From Cycas panzhihuaensis (Eukaryota > Cycadophyta), in contig CM041465.1 in NCBI GenBank assembly GCA_023213395.1, positions 213,349,741 to 213,413,740 of the forward strand: a stretch of 64,000 nucleotides of DNA. The letters run 5' to 3'. Shown piece by piece: positions 11,276-22,815 of this stretch (positions are counted from its first letter, which is position 1; each line of letters opens with the position of its first letter). A program made the position numbers and the translations under genes. The notes under the pieces are model-generated. The model worked only from the letters and a program-made list of their open reading frames with translations. It was not told the DNA's origin and ran no database searches.

Positions 11276-12377
11276 CCTTAGTGGGCCCCACGGTCCTCAA
11301 CATGCCAATGTCCAAAGACCTTAGTGTTCAAATTGCGAAACAAATTTCAAATTTTAGCCTATGTTTTGGCTCTTAAAAGTTTTAACACTTAGTTATTGTT
11401 TGAACAAGTGTTAATTAAGTGATTTTTAAGTGGTTTTTTTTTTCAAAAAGTGATACTCATCACTAAATTTGAAAACACTTTTAAGGCACCTTGCATGGTG
11501 ACCTATTGCCCTTAGTCTCAAAGAGGGCTCAAATACTTAATAAAAATCACTTTTTTTTATCGTTGGGACTAATTTAATGTCCCAACACTTGGTGCTTGAT
11601 GTCATTTTTCATGCAAGTGGCTCTCTTACCCTCATTTGTTCAACATTAAAAGGAACCCACTTGTATCTTCATCACAAGTTTTGCATTACTTTTCAAAGAC
11701 TTAAGCTTTTTTTTAAAAAAGTACTTTGCAAAACTTATTGTAATCAAGCATTTGGTTTCTTACTTGGATCAACATAGCACTACATTTTCATTAAAGTGCT
11801 CATTGTAAAAACACTACAAGTGTTCATATACATGTACTTACATTGCTTCCTCTTGAAGCCACTTTTTGTAAAGCTTAATCAAAGCATTATCATAAGTACA
11901 TTTTACAAGCAAAAAGAAACATAAGTTCACTTTAAAATCTGCTAAAAGTGACTTAAAATCATAGAGAGGCTCGAAAAGGTTCAAACCTTGCCTCTAAATT
12001 AACCTTAAGCTTGGTGCATTCCCTAAGGACCAACCGACCGCATTTGGCCAAGGCACGACAATTAAGGTTGCTTGAGGGAAAGGAGGTTCGAAAAGGGTGT
12101 TATTGGGGCTATGAATCCTGTGAAAGCATGGTACGTCCATGCAGATCAACCCTACCTGCCTTGTCCTAGATTTAACTTGGCCAACATTTGGATCTTCTCT
12201 ATAAGATCAAGTTGGACCAACTCTATAGCCTAGTCCTCCACCCCTCATCATTCCATTCAGTTGTTGGATCTTCTAGTAAGATCAGGACAGTTGGTTTTGT
12301 TAGAAGGTAGAACTTAAGCAACGAAAGCTTTGAGTTTCCAAGTTATCTGCTAGCTTCAAGTGTTTATAAACTGAAAC

Positions 12378-15300
12378 ATGGCTACCATAAACATGCTAAA
12401 TGCATGCACTATTCGGTTAATAGGACAAGATAATTATCAAGAATGGAGGAGACTCACTCAGAACTTGCTTATCATGAACGAATTTTAGAGTTATGTTTCT
12501 GGGAGATTACCTCGACCAGCACCTGTTACTAATGGAAATATTACTGTGCAACCTGATGGTGCTTTGCTTGCTGCATGGGAAGCCAAAGATGAAATTGCTT
12601 TGGCATTCCTTCACATGATTGTTGATGTAAATGTAGATCAGAATATTGCTGGTGCTAACACTTCTAAAGAAGCTTGGGACACCTTGTCCTCATTGTATGA
12701 GAGGCGAGATCAAGCTCGCATTTTAATGGTTAAAGCAAAATTGTATTCTATTAAGTTTATCAAGCACATGTCGGTTTTTCTTTCCTCCATCAAAGAGGTA
12801 TGTAATGAATTGAATACACTTGGAAGTCCAGCAACGAGAGATGAATTGATCACATCCATCACCAAAGCCTTACCAAAAGACTACAATGGCTTTATTTCAT
12901 CTACTACAAGAGATGGTTCCCTCAAAACTATGACATTCAACGAATTTGAAAGTCTACTACTTCAAGAAGAACAAATCTACACTAAAGATAATGAGGAGGT
13001 ACCATCTACATCAGGTGCATTCACGGCCAATTCAAAGGCCAACAAAGAACCCAAACCCGCACTTTCAAAGCGGTTTGGGAACATGAACATTGGGTCTTCA
13101 AGGACCAATGTTGTATGTCATTATTGTCGGAAAAAGCAAGCGATTCACGCCAACAACAACAATACCACGCCAACAATGCCAACAACAACAATAGCCACAC
13201 CAAGAAGACCGGTGACAGCAGCCCACGTCGATCGTATTCGCCAGCAGTTTCAATAGCAACAACAGCAACAGCAACAACCCCCTCGACCAAATCGAGGTGC
13301 CTATCGAGGAGGTCAAAGAGGAAGGGGGGGCTTTAGAAGTGGCAATCAACGCCACTCTAATCAGTTTGCAGATGAAGACAAACTGTTTTGTGCATATCAG
13401 ACATCCAAGGTTGATGAAACTTGGATTATTGATTCTGGAGCTTCACAACACATGACTGGAAGTGAAGAGCTCCTCACCAACATCAAGGAAGGCAAAGGTC
13501 AATCAGTAACCTTTGGGAATAATCAATCTACCAAAATTTCTGGAGTAGGCACAATCACGCCATTTGTTTCCTCATCAAATCCTTCCTCCACATTTCCCGA
13601 TGGCAATGCCTATTTAATACCTTCAATGGACAAAAATTTACTATCTCATAGCCATTGGACAAGCAACAGATGAGTATATTGTTCCAAAATGGAAATGTAT
13701 AATTAGTGACAAAGAAGACCAAGTAGTAGTCATGGCTATGAGGATCAAGGCCTCTACAAGATGGATGCAAATAATATAACACTTGATTCTCGCTTACTCG
13801 GTTCCATTGTCACTCCTTACTTGTCCAAGATGCAACTTTGGCATCAACGTCTAGGCCATTTGAGCTTAGACAATTTGAGGCGATGATCAACAAGAACATG
13901 GTACATGGGCTTCCTAAGATTTATGGAACGAAATGTCTTTAAGGCGTGCATTATGGGAACTCAAGATCGCTTGCCTTTCCCTAAAGGCAAAGCGTGGCGT
14001 GCATCACATCCTCTGCAGCCTAGTACATTCAATTTGTGTGGACCTATGTCCACATCATCTTTTGGAGGAGCTTTGTATTATATCTCCTTCATTGATGATT
14101 TTTCTCACAAAGTTTGGGTTTACTTCATCAAACACAAATCTGAAGCATTTTCCAAGTTCAAAGAATTCAAACTTGAAGTGGAAAATGAGTCTGGCCATTC
14201 AATCAAAACATTCAGGACAGACAATGGAGGTGAATTTACATCAAATGAATTCACCCAATACTGCACGGATGACGGCATTCGGAGACAACTGACGATACCT
14301 CACACTCCTCAACAAAATGGAGTCTCTGAACGGATGAACAGAACTTTGGCCAATAAAGCCAAAGCTATGATGCATGCACAAGGACTCACTCAAGCTTATT
14401 GGGCAAAATCATTTCACACAGCTGCCTATGTGGCCAATCGCAGTCCTACTACAGCAGTCACCAACATGGCACCCGAGGAGGCATGGTCTGGCAAAAAGCC
14501 TACTGTCAGCCATTTAAGGACTTTTTGGTGCACTGCTTATATGCACATTCCCGATCAGCAAAGGAAGAAATTAGACAAGCATAGTCTAAAATGCATCTTT
14601 GTAGGTTATGCCATTCACAGTAAAGCCTACAAGTTGTATGATCCTATAGGGAAGAAAATGCATCTCCCAAGAGATGTCATCTTTGCTGAAGAAGATCACC
14701 AGGAGGTGCAAACAGCATCCATGCAACCTCCCATTGACAAAGGCAAGAAGATTGTTGAGGCCTTCCTTCCCTCTCAATCCTCTACACCATGTTCATCATC
14801 TGCACCATGTGGACCGTCTACTTCGCTCCACTTGATCCAAGCACATCTTCTGTTGACCAACCACTTACACCAGAACATATTGAGGTTCAAGTAACTTCAA
14901 TTCAAAAGTTACCCAAATGGTACACACAAACAGTTCAGGACGGTCACATCATTGAAGGAAAACGTCCATCTAAATATCCAAGAAGAAACCAATTATGCAC
15001 TTATGGTCAAGTGCTTTGTGTTGATGAGCCTTCCACTTTGAGGAGGCTTCTAAAATGAAAATTGGAAGGTCGCCATGGATGAAGAAATCCATTCTATTGA
15101 AAAGAATGGTACTTGGAATTTGGTTGAATTGCCTAAACACAAACAGCAATCATTGCAAATGGGTCTACAAGACCAAATTCCATTCTGATGGTTCACTTAA
15201 AAGGCAGAAAGCACGCCTTGTCGCAAAAGGTTTTAAACAAAAGAAGGCATAGATTATGAAGAAACTTTTGCACCAGTGGCGAACATGAATACCATCAGAC

Positions 15301-16500
15301 TTCTCTTGGCCTTAGCTGCTCAATGCAAATGGCCTGTTTACCAGATGGACGTGAAGAGCGCCTTTCTTAATGGCGATCTTCAGGAGGAGGTGTATTTGGA
15401 GCAACCTCCAGATACAAAGTACAAGGCAAGGAGCATCTTGTATATCGCCTAAAAAGGTGTTATATGGCTTGAAGCAAGCTCCAAGGGCATGGTACTCGAA
15501 GATCGATGACTACTTTTTGAGACATGGGTTTCATCGATCTACTTCAGATCCTAATCAGATATAAAAATGGAAAAACCATGTGATTTTTGTTGCCTTGTAT
15601 GTAGATGACTTAGTGATCACCGGTAGTGACACTAAGATGATTCATATTCTCCAAGATGATTTGAAGAGAAGTTTTGAGATGACAGATCTTGGACTTCTCC
15701 ATTTTTTTTAGGCTTTGAGATATGGCAATGTACCAAAGTTATATCTTTATCTCCCAAGCGAAATATTCTTGGGACATTTTGCGTGATTCGGGATGCACGA
15801 TCAGAAACAACGCCTACACCTATGGAGAATGGATCTAAGCTTACTCTCAATGAGAAAGTTGCACCAACAGATCCCACACTTTATCGGCAGTTGATTGGGA
15901 GTCTCATTTATCTCACCAACACTCGGCCGGATATTTCATTTGCTGTTGGGATTTGCTCACGTTACATGTCTCAACCCAATCAGATACACTGGAATGCAAC
16001 TAAACGCATACTTAAGTACATCAAAGGCACATTACAGCATGGCCTTGAGTATGCACATAATGAGAACTTCACTCTGGAAGGGTTCTCGATTCGATTAAGG
16101 TGTTGCCAAGATAGCGTGAGATCAACCTCGGGATACTGCTTTTTCCCTTGGTTCAAAAGCTTGTTTCGTGGAGTTGCAAGAAGCAACCCAATGTTACCTT
16201 GTCCTCCAATCAAGCAGTACAAAGTCAGCCGCAGCCTTGTGAGGCTATCCGCTACGACGGATTCTTGGGGAACTTGGACTTGAGCAGGTCACCCCACCAA
16301 GATACATCATGACAATCAAAGTGTGCTCAAGTTAGCTAAGAATCCAATCTTTCATGCACGGACAAAACACATCGAGGTTCACCATCACTTCATCAGAGAA
16401 CATGTTCAGAATGGTGAGATCAACCTCAAAGATGCACTCCACAGAGGAACAGACAGCAGACATCTTTACCAAGCCTCTTGGTAGAGACAAGTTTGTAAAA
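12378..16500 (+). pseudogene. E gag-pol polyprotein gene (broken)
   Basis: It would encode Gag, protease, integrase, reverse transcriptase and RNase H. Gag starts at 12378 but has TAG at 12486-12488 where D has TGG. The zinc knuckle has lost its second half: after CHYC the sequence jumps to RKKQ, a deletion relative to D (58375-58416). The protease motif DSGASQHM is at 13431-13454. Integrase (13905-14894) keeps RTDNGGEF and NGVSERMNRT, but the first catalytic Asp before LCGP is Asn. The RT box YVDD is intact at 15598-15609. RNase H spans about 15783-16500. Frameshifts near 13660, 15050, 15250, 15410, 15710 and in RNase H make it inactive. Confidence 0.9.
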
Positions 16501-16551
16501 TTCAGAGATGGCCTTGGTGTCCAACTTAACATTGTAAACATTAAGGGGGGG

Positions 16552-17105
16552 TGTTAAACCTTATGTTTAAACGTTAAGTTAATGTACTTTTATTTTTCAT
16601 GTAATATATGCACTTTTTACTTTAGGGGTGACTTATCACTTAAGTGATAAAGTGCACACCCACATTCTTTCTAGTGACACAACGTTGTGACTAAAGGGTC
16701 AAATGGACCCTCATGCACTTTTGCTCACATAAGAGCCCAAAAGGACACATGTCCAACATGCAAGGCATGTATCTTGGATGTTTGACACTTGTCAAACATC
16801 TAAGGCCTTAGGTCTCTCGTTTCACTCTATATAATGAGACCTCTCCTCATTGTCTCATACAAGAGTTGGAGTTGTATTGTTATGCTATCAATTTGCTAAT
16901 CAAACTGTTTCTTCTTGGGAGGTTGGACCAATTCCAACTCCACATATTGGGTATCATTTTCTCTTGCTCCTTCATTCAAGTTTTGTCTCTTTGCTTTCTC
17001 TTTGCCTTGAGTTTATTATACTTGTTTATATTTCTGCAACTAGAACTAGAGTGATGCTAGTTTCTAGATCTAGGGACTGTTGAGGCTATCTAGCCTCTTT
17101 TTACA
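16552..17105 (+). repeat. E 3' LTR (554 bp)
   Basis: Preceded by a purine tract with seven Gs and followed by target duplication GTTGG. About twelve differences from the 5' LTR, including one base in the long hairpin (16773-16804) that turns a G-C pair into G-T. Confidence 0.95.
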
Positions 17106-17199
17106 GTTGGGATTTGCTCCAAATACATGTCTCAGCGTAATCAAAAGCATTAGAATGTAGCCAAATGTATACTGAGATATCTCAAAGACACATTGTAGT
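17106..17199 (+). pseudogene. F-left: RNase H region (part 2)
   Basis: It begins with the E target duplication GTTGG and continues the F frame (GICSKYMSQ). It stops within CATTGTAG, where element C starts. The same point in F-right is 23373. A TAG is shared with F-right (AGCATTAGAATG in both). Confidence 0.8.
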
Positions 17200-17412
17200 T
17201 GTTAGTAATCTCAATAGAGATGAAGAAGAAAACTTGTATTCCATGGAGATCTAGTCTCCTTTAAATATACATCATGAAAGATGACCATTACAAACTGAAT
17301 TGTAACCGATCCATACCTGACAGCCAAGTGTCATTACCTTAGACTTAAGTTACATTTAAGGGTGTCCCAACATGACCCCTCTTGCACCTACATAAAACAT
17401 TACATCTCAACA
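17200..17412 (-). repeat. C 3' LTR (213 bp)
   Basis: Minus-strand TGTTGAGATG...TACTAACA. It carries 22 bp (about 17219-17240) that the other LTR lacks. Confidence 0.9.
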
Positions 17413-17419
17413 CCCTCTC

Positions 17420-20400
17420 TTAATGTTTTATCTCTAACAAGCCTAATTTGTTTCTTAGATATTGAAGTCTCTCCTTTCCAAGAGATTTTGTCAGAAGATC
17501 TGCAACTTGTTCAAAAGATGGACAATATTCCAGATCAATTTCCCTGTTGTGGACTTCTCCCCTTATGAAATGATGATGAACTTCTATGTGTTTGGTTCTC
17601 GCATGAAGAACTGGATTTTTGATCAACTTGATGGCACTCTGATTGTCACACTTTAGAGGAGTTGCCTTATCCTATCGTTGTTCTAGATCGGTCAGGAGTT
17701 GTCTCAACCAGATGGCTTCGCACGTTGCTGTCGCAACTGCTTTGTATTCTGCCTCAGTGGAAGATAATGCAACAGTAGCTTGTTTTTTGTTGCACCATGA
17801 AATTACTGAGGAACCTAGAAAAAAACAATATCCACTAGTTGATTTCCTTTGTTCCTTGTCTCCTGCCCAGTCGGAATCGCAAAAACCTGACAAATTAGTT
17901 GATCCTCCTTTGGTATATACCAGTTTCAGGTTTGTTGTTTCCTTCAGGTATCTTAAAATTCTTTTTGCGGCCTTCCAGTGTCTTACTTTAGGATTTTGCA
18001 TATATCTAGATACTAATCCCACAGAGTGAGATATATCAGGCCTGGTAGCTGTTAGATAGATCAAACTTCTGATCATTTGTCTGTATAAGGTGATGTTTGT
18101 TGCCTGCTCCGTATCATCTGCCATTAATTCACAATTTGTTTCCATGGGTGCGGCACAAGGATTGCAATTTTCCATCTGGAACTTGGTTAACAGACCTCTG
18201 ATGTATTTGCTCTGAGATAAAACTACATAGCCTTGTTGTTGATCTATTTCTAACCCCAGGTAGTAGTTCTAGAGGCCCAAGTCTATCATTTCAAATTCTT
18301 GCTTGAGTTGTTCTTTTATGTCTTCAGTGGCTTCTTCATCATTCCCAGTGAGAAGCATATCATTGACATAAATGACAATAACTGTGATTTTATCATCCTT
18401 TTTTCTTATGTACAAGTTGGGGTCTGAATCACATTGTTTAAAGTTGTTCTTGCATAGGTAATGATCCAATTTTGTGTACCAGGCTCGAGGAGCTTGCTTT
18501 AATCCATACAGTGCCTTTTTTAGTTTGCATACCAGATGCTCTTATCCTTCTTTGACATATCCTTCGGGCTATTTCATGTAAACTTCTTCTTCCAATTCTC
18601 CATTCAAAAAGGCACTTTTTACATCTAGCTGAGAGATTTTCCAATTCTGTGCAGCAAGCAGTGCAATTACTGTCCTTACAGTGTTCAACTTAGCCACAGG
18701 GGAGAAGGTTTCCTCAAAGTCTACTCCGACTGTTTGAGTATATCCCTTTGCGACCAATCATGCTTTGTGTTTCTCTATTTTGCCATTGGTTCCCTCCTTG
18801 ATTTTATAGACCCATTTGTAGTTGACAACATATTTGTTGGCAGGTAATTCTACCAATTCTCATGTTTGATTAATCTTAATTGAATCTATTTCATTGTCCA
18901 TGGCTATCTTCCACACATGTTGATCTTTGGCTTCTTGGAAAGTCTGTGGTTCAACTTTGCTTAGCAAGGCCTTTGGCTTTTGACTTCGTGTTCTGTGTTC
19001 AAGCACATTGCCTTTTCCTTCCTCAATAGTTTTGATGAAACATCTAGGTAACTTCTTTTGTTTTTGTGTGCCTTCTTCAACGTCTGTTTCTTCCATCGAT
19101 CGTTCTGTGACTGATTCTGCTTCATCTGTCATTTCATTTTCGACTGATGAAGAGGAAGGAGATGATCCTACAGAGGGTACTTCTTCTGAAGTGATTTCAG
19201 ACACAGCTTCTTGTTCTCTCTCTTTCTCATTTCCTTCAATTATTCTAACTTGTGCAGTCTCATTTGAACTGTCTTCTTCATTGAAAACCACATCTCTACT
19301 TACATAGATTTTATTGGACTTAGGATCTATGCATTTGTAGGCCTTGGAGTTTTTGCTATAGCCTATCATAATACATTCTATGCTTTTTGCATCCATTTTA
19401 GACCTTCTTTTGTTAGGTATGTGAACAAAAGCTTGGCTACCAAAAACTTTAAGTGAACTCACATCAAGTTTCCTACCTGTCCAAGCTTCTTCTAGAGTGA
19501 TGTCTTTCAGAGCTTTTGTTGGACTTCGGTTTATCAGGTAGCAAACGGTACTTATTGCCTCTGCCCAATAAGATTTTGGCACATTCTTTTCATAAACCAT
19601 ACTTCTTGCCATCTCCATTAAAGTCTGGTTTTTCCTTTCTACAACTCTATTTGACTGTGGTGTATAAGGAGTTGTAACATGTCTACGAATTCCCTGGAAC
19701 TTGCAATAGTTTAAGAATTCCTTTAATATGTATTCACCCCCTGCATCTGATCTGATGCATTTAATTTTTGTTCCTGACTCTAGCTCTACTTCTACTTTAA
19801 ATTCTTTGAACACTCCAAAGACTTCTAATTTGTTATGGAGAAAGTATACCCACACTTTTCGAGTGAAATCATCAATAAAAGTTAGAAAATACCTGCAGCC
19901 ATTGATTGAAAGTGGTGTGATGGGACCACAAAGGTCTGTATGAATCAATTCTAACTTTGATTGTGCTCTCCAAGTGCTTTCTTTAAATGGATGCCGGTGT
20001 TGTTTGCCAAGTTGGCAACCTTTGCAGACAAAGTTGTCAGAAGAGATATGAGGCATCCCATTTACTATTCTTGATTTTTCCATTGATTTTAGTGTCTCAA
20101 TTGGGAGATGTCCATACTTCAAATGCCAAATTTTATTACTAGTTTTGACAACAGTACAAGCTTTTTCTTCCACATTGGGAAGTACAGGATCTGACAAGAG
20201 TTTGTACAGATCATTACATCTTATGCCTTTTGCAATGATTTCTCCATTATTCTTCATGTCTAGAATGTGACAATATCCTCCTCCATCAAAAATTGTTCTT
20301 AGTCCCTTTTTACTAAGTTGTGAAACAAAAAGAAGATTCATTTTTAGTCCAGGGACTAGCAGAACATTTCCAATTTTCTTTATATTCCCCTGCAAATTGA

Positions 20401-21489
20401 TGGCGATGGTTCCAACCCCTTCTATATCAAGTGGATATTTATCTCCCAGTTCAACTAATTTGTCGAAGTCGCAGGGCTTTAGAGTCTCAAACCAGTCTTC
20501 ACGGTTGATCATATGTCGTAAAGCTCCTGAATCAACATACCATATGTCGCCATCTTTTAAACTGGCAACCAAGGCAACAATGAATGCAGTCTCTTCCTCC
20601 TCTTCCTCTGTTTTTTATTTGCTATATCCTCCGACAGGTTGTTTCCCTTTCTGGATCTCAAACCTTCTTTGTGGGCATTGATATGGGCAATGCCCGGCCT
20701 ACCCGCAGTGGTAGCAAATGTCAAAGTTCTATAGTTGCTTGAGATGTGCCTGGTTTTTCCACAATTAAAGCAAATTCTGGTATCTTTACTTCGTCCACGT
20801 CCTCTGAAGTCCAATGTCGAGCCTCGTCCACGAATCTGGTTTCTCCCACGTGGACCTAGATTCAATCTAGACGCAAATGCGTCCTCCAGCTCCGAAGAAT
20901 CCTCATACCTCTTGTTTTTTTGTTCCTGTCTTAACAGCAACCCTGTTAATTCATCAAGAATCATTTTATCAATCTAATCACTGTTTGTAATAGTGTCAAT
21001 GGTTATGTCAAAGGATTTTGGCAACTTGGTTGCTACCAGTTCCACCAACTCTTGTTCTGAGATCAAACCTCCTGCACTCAATAGATTATTTCGAATTGAA
21101 ATAACCTTGTGAATGCACTCTGTTACAATCTCACTTTCTTTCATGTGCAATCTATATAATTCTTCTTTGATTACACTTATCCTAGCTTTGTTCTTCTGCC
21201 CATGCAAATTCTCAAGACATTTCCAAACAGCCGAAAATGAATTCAATTTTTCAATATATACCAAGAGTAAGTCAGAAATTGACATTTTCAAGGTGAGCAT
21301 TCCTATATTATCTCTTTCCTCCCAACTTGCCAACTTTAGATTTGAGTCGTTTGGACGAATTTCAGTCCCATTTGCAATGTTCCAGGCATTTTTAACTCTT
21401 AAAATGGTTTCTACCTTAATCTTCTAGACATGGTAATTGGAATCAGTTAGTTTTTCTTGTTCTGGCAAAGATATGAATGTAGAGGCCAT
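17420..21489 (-). pseudogene. C gag-pol polyprotein gene (broken)
   Basis: Gag starts at 21489 and has an early stop at 21426-21424 (TAG for expected Trp). Gag has a first knuckle CFNCGKTRHISSNY (last Cys replaced by Tyr, about 20755) and a second, frameshifted knuckle just downstream. A 570-codon open frame (20572-18860) holds the protease motif YVDSGALRHM, the pre-integrase domain, and integrase with HTDLCGP, RSDAGGEY and a VVERKNQT Glu, so the integrase triad is intact. RT (18757-18269) has YVND (Asn at 18362-18364) in place of YVDD. RNase H (18175-17420) shows FCDSDWAGD and SSTEAEY. Lesions between these blocks make it inactive. Confidence 0.92.
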
Positions 21490-21526
21490 TGATCTTGAGA
21501 ATATCTGAGATAACAGAGTCTGGACT

Positions 21527-22024
21527 GTACACTTGTACGAATTTCCATACAAAAATGAAACTGTACGGATTGAGGCAAAATGTACCTCAAAAGAAGGAGG
21601 GCGAAGAGAGGATCTTGAATCTGGTATTAGTTTTTCAAAACAGCTTGCAAATTATGAAAAAACTAGCTCGAAAGACGAGGAGGCGCGACTAGGGTTAAAC
21701 ACGATTTGATTTATATCTTCAAGAAAACTCCACGAAATTTCTCCAAATTGATCACAATGTCTTCTTAACACTAATACGCAGAGTTTATGATAGATTTGAT
21801 CCAAAAATCTATGGAAAATGAGAGAAATTTATGAAGGTACCTCAAAACCCGCGCAGACTGGTAATGTGGCCAAAACCGCCTTCAAACGTGCTTGGATGAC
21901 TTTGACCCTGAAGAGAGAAGTGACGAGGAGATCAAGATCTACTTGCTAGTGAAATTTCATCTCAATCTGAGACACTTGATTTTCCTTGTCCGTACAGCTA
22001 TACGGTTCGGTACACAGGTTGTAC
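21527..22024. promoter_or_regulatory. Two GTAC clusters bracketing the C leader
   Basis: GTAC occurs at 21527, 21535, 21563 and 21582, just before the gag start at 21489 (minus), and at 21992, 22010 and 22021, about 160 bp from the primer site. On the minus strand CTGTACGGA in one cluster can pair with TCCGTACAG in the other. Function is not known. Confidence 0.35.
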
Positions 22025-22191
22025 AGTGCCTTTAATCATCTCCAGATCTGCCCTTCTAACAATCTTGACTCTTAATCTGGGCTTTGTTGGCTTCTGCGTT
22101 CGATGGCTTCTCTGTCTATCTTGCACTGGAACTGCCTTTATCAGACACCAAACCCTCTCTCAAACAAGCAGGGTAAGCTGCTATGATACCA

Positions 22192-22382
22192 TGTTAGCAA
22201 TCTCAATATTCCATGGAGATCTAGTCTCCTTTAAATATACATCATGAAAGATAACCGTTACAAACTGAATTGTAACCGATCCATACCTGACAGCCAAGTG
22301 TCATTACCTTAGACTTAAGTTACATTTAAGGGTGTCCCAACATGACCCCTCTTGCACCTAGATAAAACATTACATCTCAACA
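22192..22382 (-). repeat. C 5' LTR (191 bp)
   Basis: Directly adjoins the primer-binding site on its left. Lacks the 22-bp segment present in the 3' LTR. Confidence 0.9.
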
Positions 22383-22494
22383 ATCTTCAAAAGGAGGTTT
22401 ATTTGGAGCAACCTCCCGCATATGTTCCACATGGCAAAGAACATTTGGTCTGTCACCTTAAAAAGCCATTGTATGGTTTGAAACAAGCCCCAAG

Positions 22495-22815
22495 TGTCAC
22501 AGGTTGCCGTTGCACCAAAAGCCCCGGGGTGATTTGGGAAGAGGACTTCCTTGTGATAGTTAGCGTCACGCGCTCCAACACTCCCCCATCACAAGGAGTC
22601 GGTTGTACCTACACGGATTGGCATGTCCACCACGGCGTTCTTCGGCGGGACACAACGCCTTCACGGATATCCGGGTGCGCTACATCAGACACAAGACCGG
22701 ATTTGAACCCTGGCCGCTCTAATACCACTTGTCACAAGTTGCCGTTGCACCAAAAGCCCCGGGGTGATTTGGGAAGAGGACTTCCTTGTGATAGTTAGCG
22801 TCACGCGCTCCAACA
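22495..22815 (-). mobile_element. TRIM (terminal-repeat retrotransposon in miniature), 321 bp
   Basis: Two 86-bp terminal repeats (22495-22580, 22730-22815) differ at a single base. The 149-bp interior has, on the minus strand, a primer-binding site TGGTATTAGAGCGG (22727-22714) two bases from its LTR, and a purine tract GATGGGGGAG (22590-22581) touching the other. The target duplication CCAAG is at 22490-22494 and 22816-22820. It encodes nothing and must be mobilised in trans. The near-identical LTRs make it one of the youngest insertions in the window. The LTRs show no obvious 5S rRNA-like block, so it is not an evident Cassandra element. Confidence 0.95.
22699..22709 (-). promoter_or_regulatory. 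Pol III B-box-like sequence inside the TRIM
   Basis: Minus-strand GGTTCAAATCC fits the tRNA B-box consensus GGTTCRANNCC and lies four bases from the primer-binding site. It may be coincidence or part of a captured tRNA-like segment. Confidence 0.4.

Larger units (their letters stand above)
10046..17105 (+). mobile_element. E: complete copia-type LTR retrotransposon (7,060 bp)
   Basis: Two 554-bp LTRs (10046-10599 and 16552-17105) enclose a primer-binding site (10602-10612, TGGTATCGAGC), a 1.8-kb leader, gag-pol in the order gag-protease-integrase-RT-RNase H, and a purine tract ending GGGGGGG at 16551. The 5-bp target duplication GTTGG is at 10041-10045 and 17106-17110. The LTRs differ at about twelve positions, so insertion is not very recent. 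It sits inside F-left in the same orientation. D (55197-62393) is a sister family; F is a more distant one. Confidence 0.95.
17200..22382 (-). mobile_element. C: copia-type element with both LTRs but no TSD (5,183 bp)
   Basis: On the minus strand: 5' LTR (22382-22192), primer-binding site TGGTATCATAGC (22191-22180), leader, gag-pol (21489-17420), purine tract AAGAGAGGG, 3' LTR (17412-17200). The flanks are GTAGT (17195-17199) and ATCTT (22383-22387), so no target duplication exists. Both flanks are family F, but 665 bp out of register. LTRs differ by four substitutions and one 22-bp indel. The structure is complete but the borders are recombinant (see findings). Confidence 0.92.

Noticed and set aside
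10721-11324. Three overlapping forward open frames of 145-184 codons as a gene
   Set aside because: They are produced by minisatellite arrays poor in stop codons, lie in the E leader, and are absent from related D.
17200-22382. The 665-bp F overlap on both sides of C as a giant target duplication
   Set aside because: Copia integrases make 5-bp duplications, and the two F copies differ at many sites, so they are separate copies, not one freshly duplicated target.
22495-22815. TRIM as a Cassandra element with 5S rRNA promoter
   Set aside because: The 86-bp LTR has no convincing 5S internal control region; the similarity to GGGTGACCTCC-type blocks is too weak.
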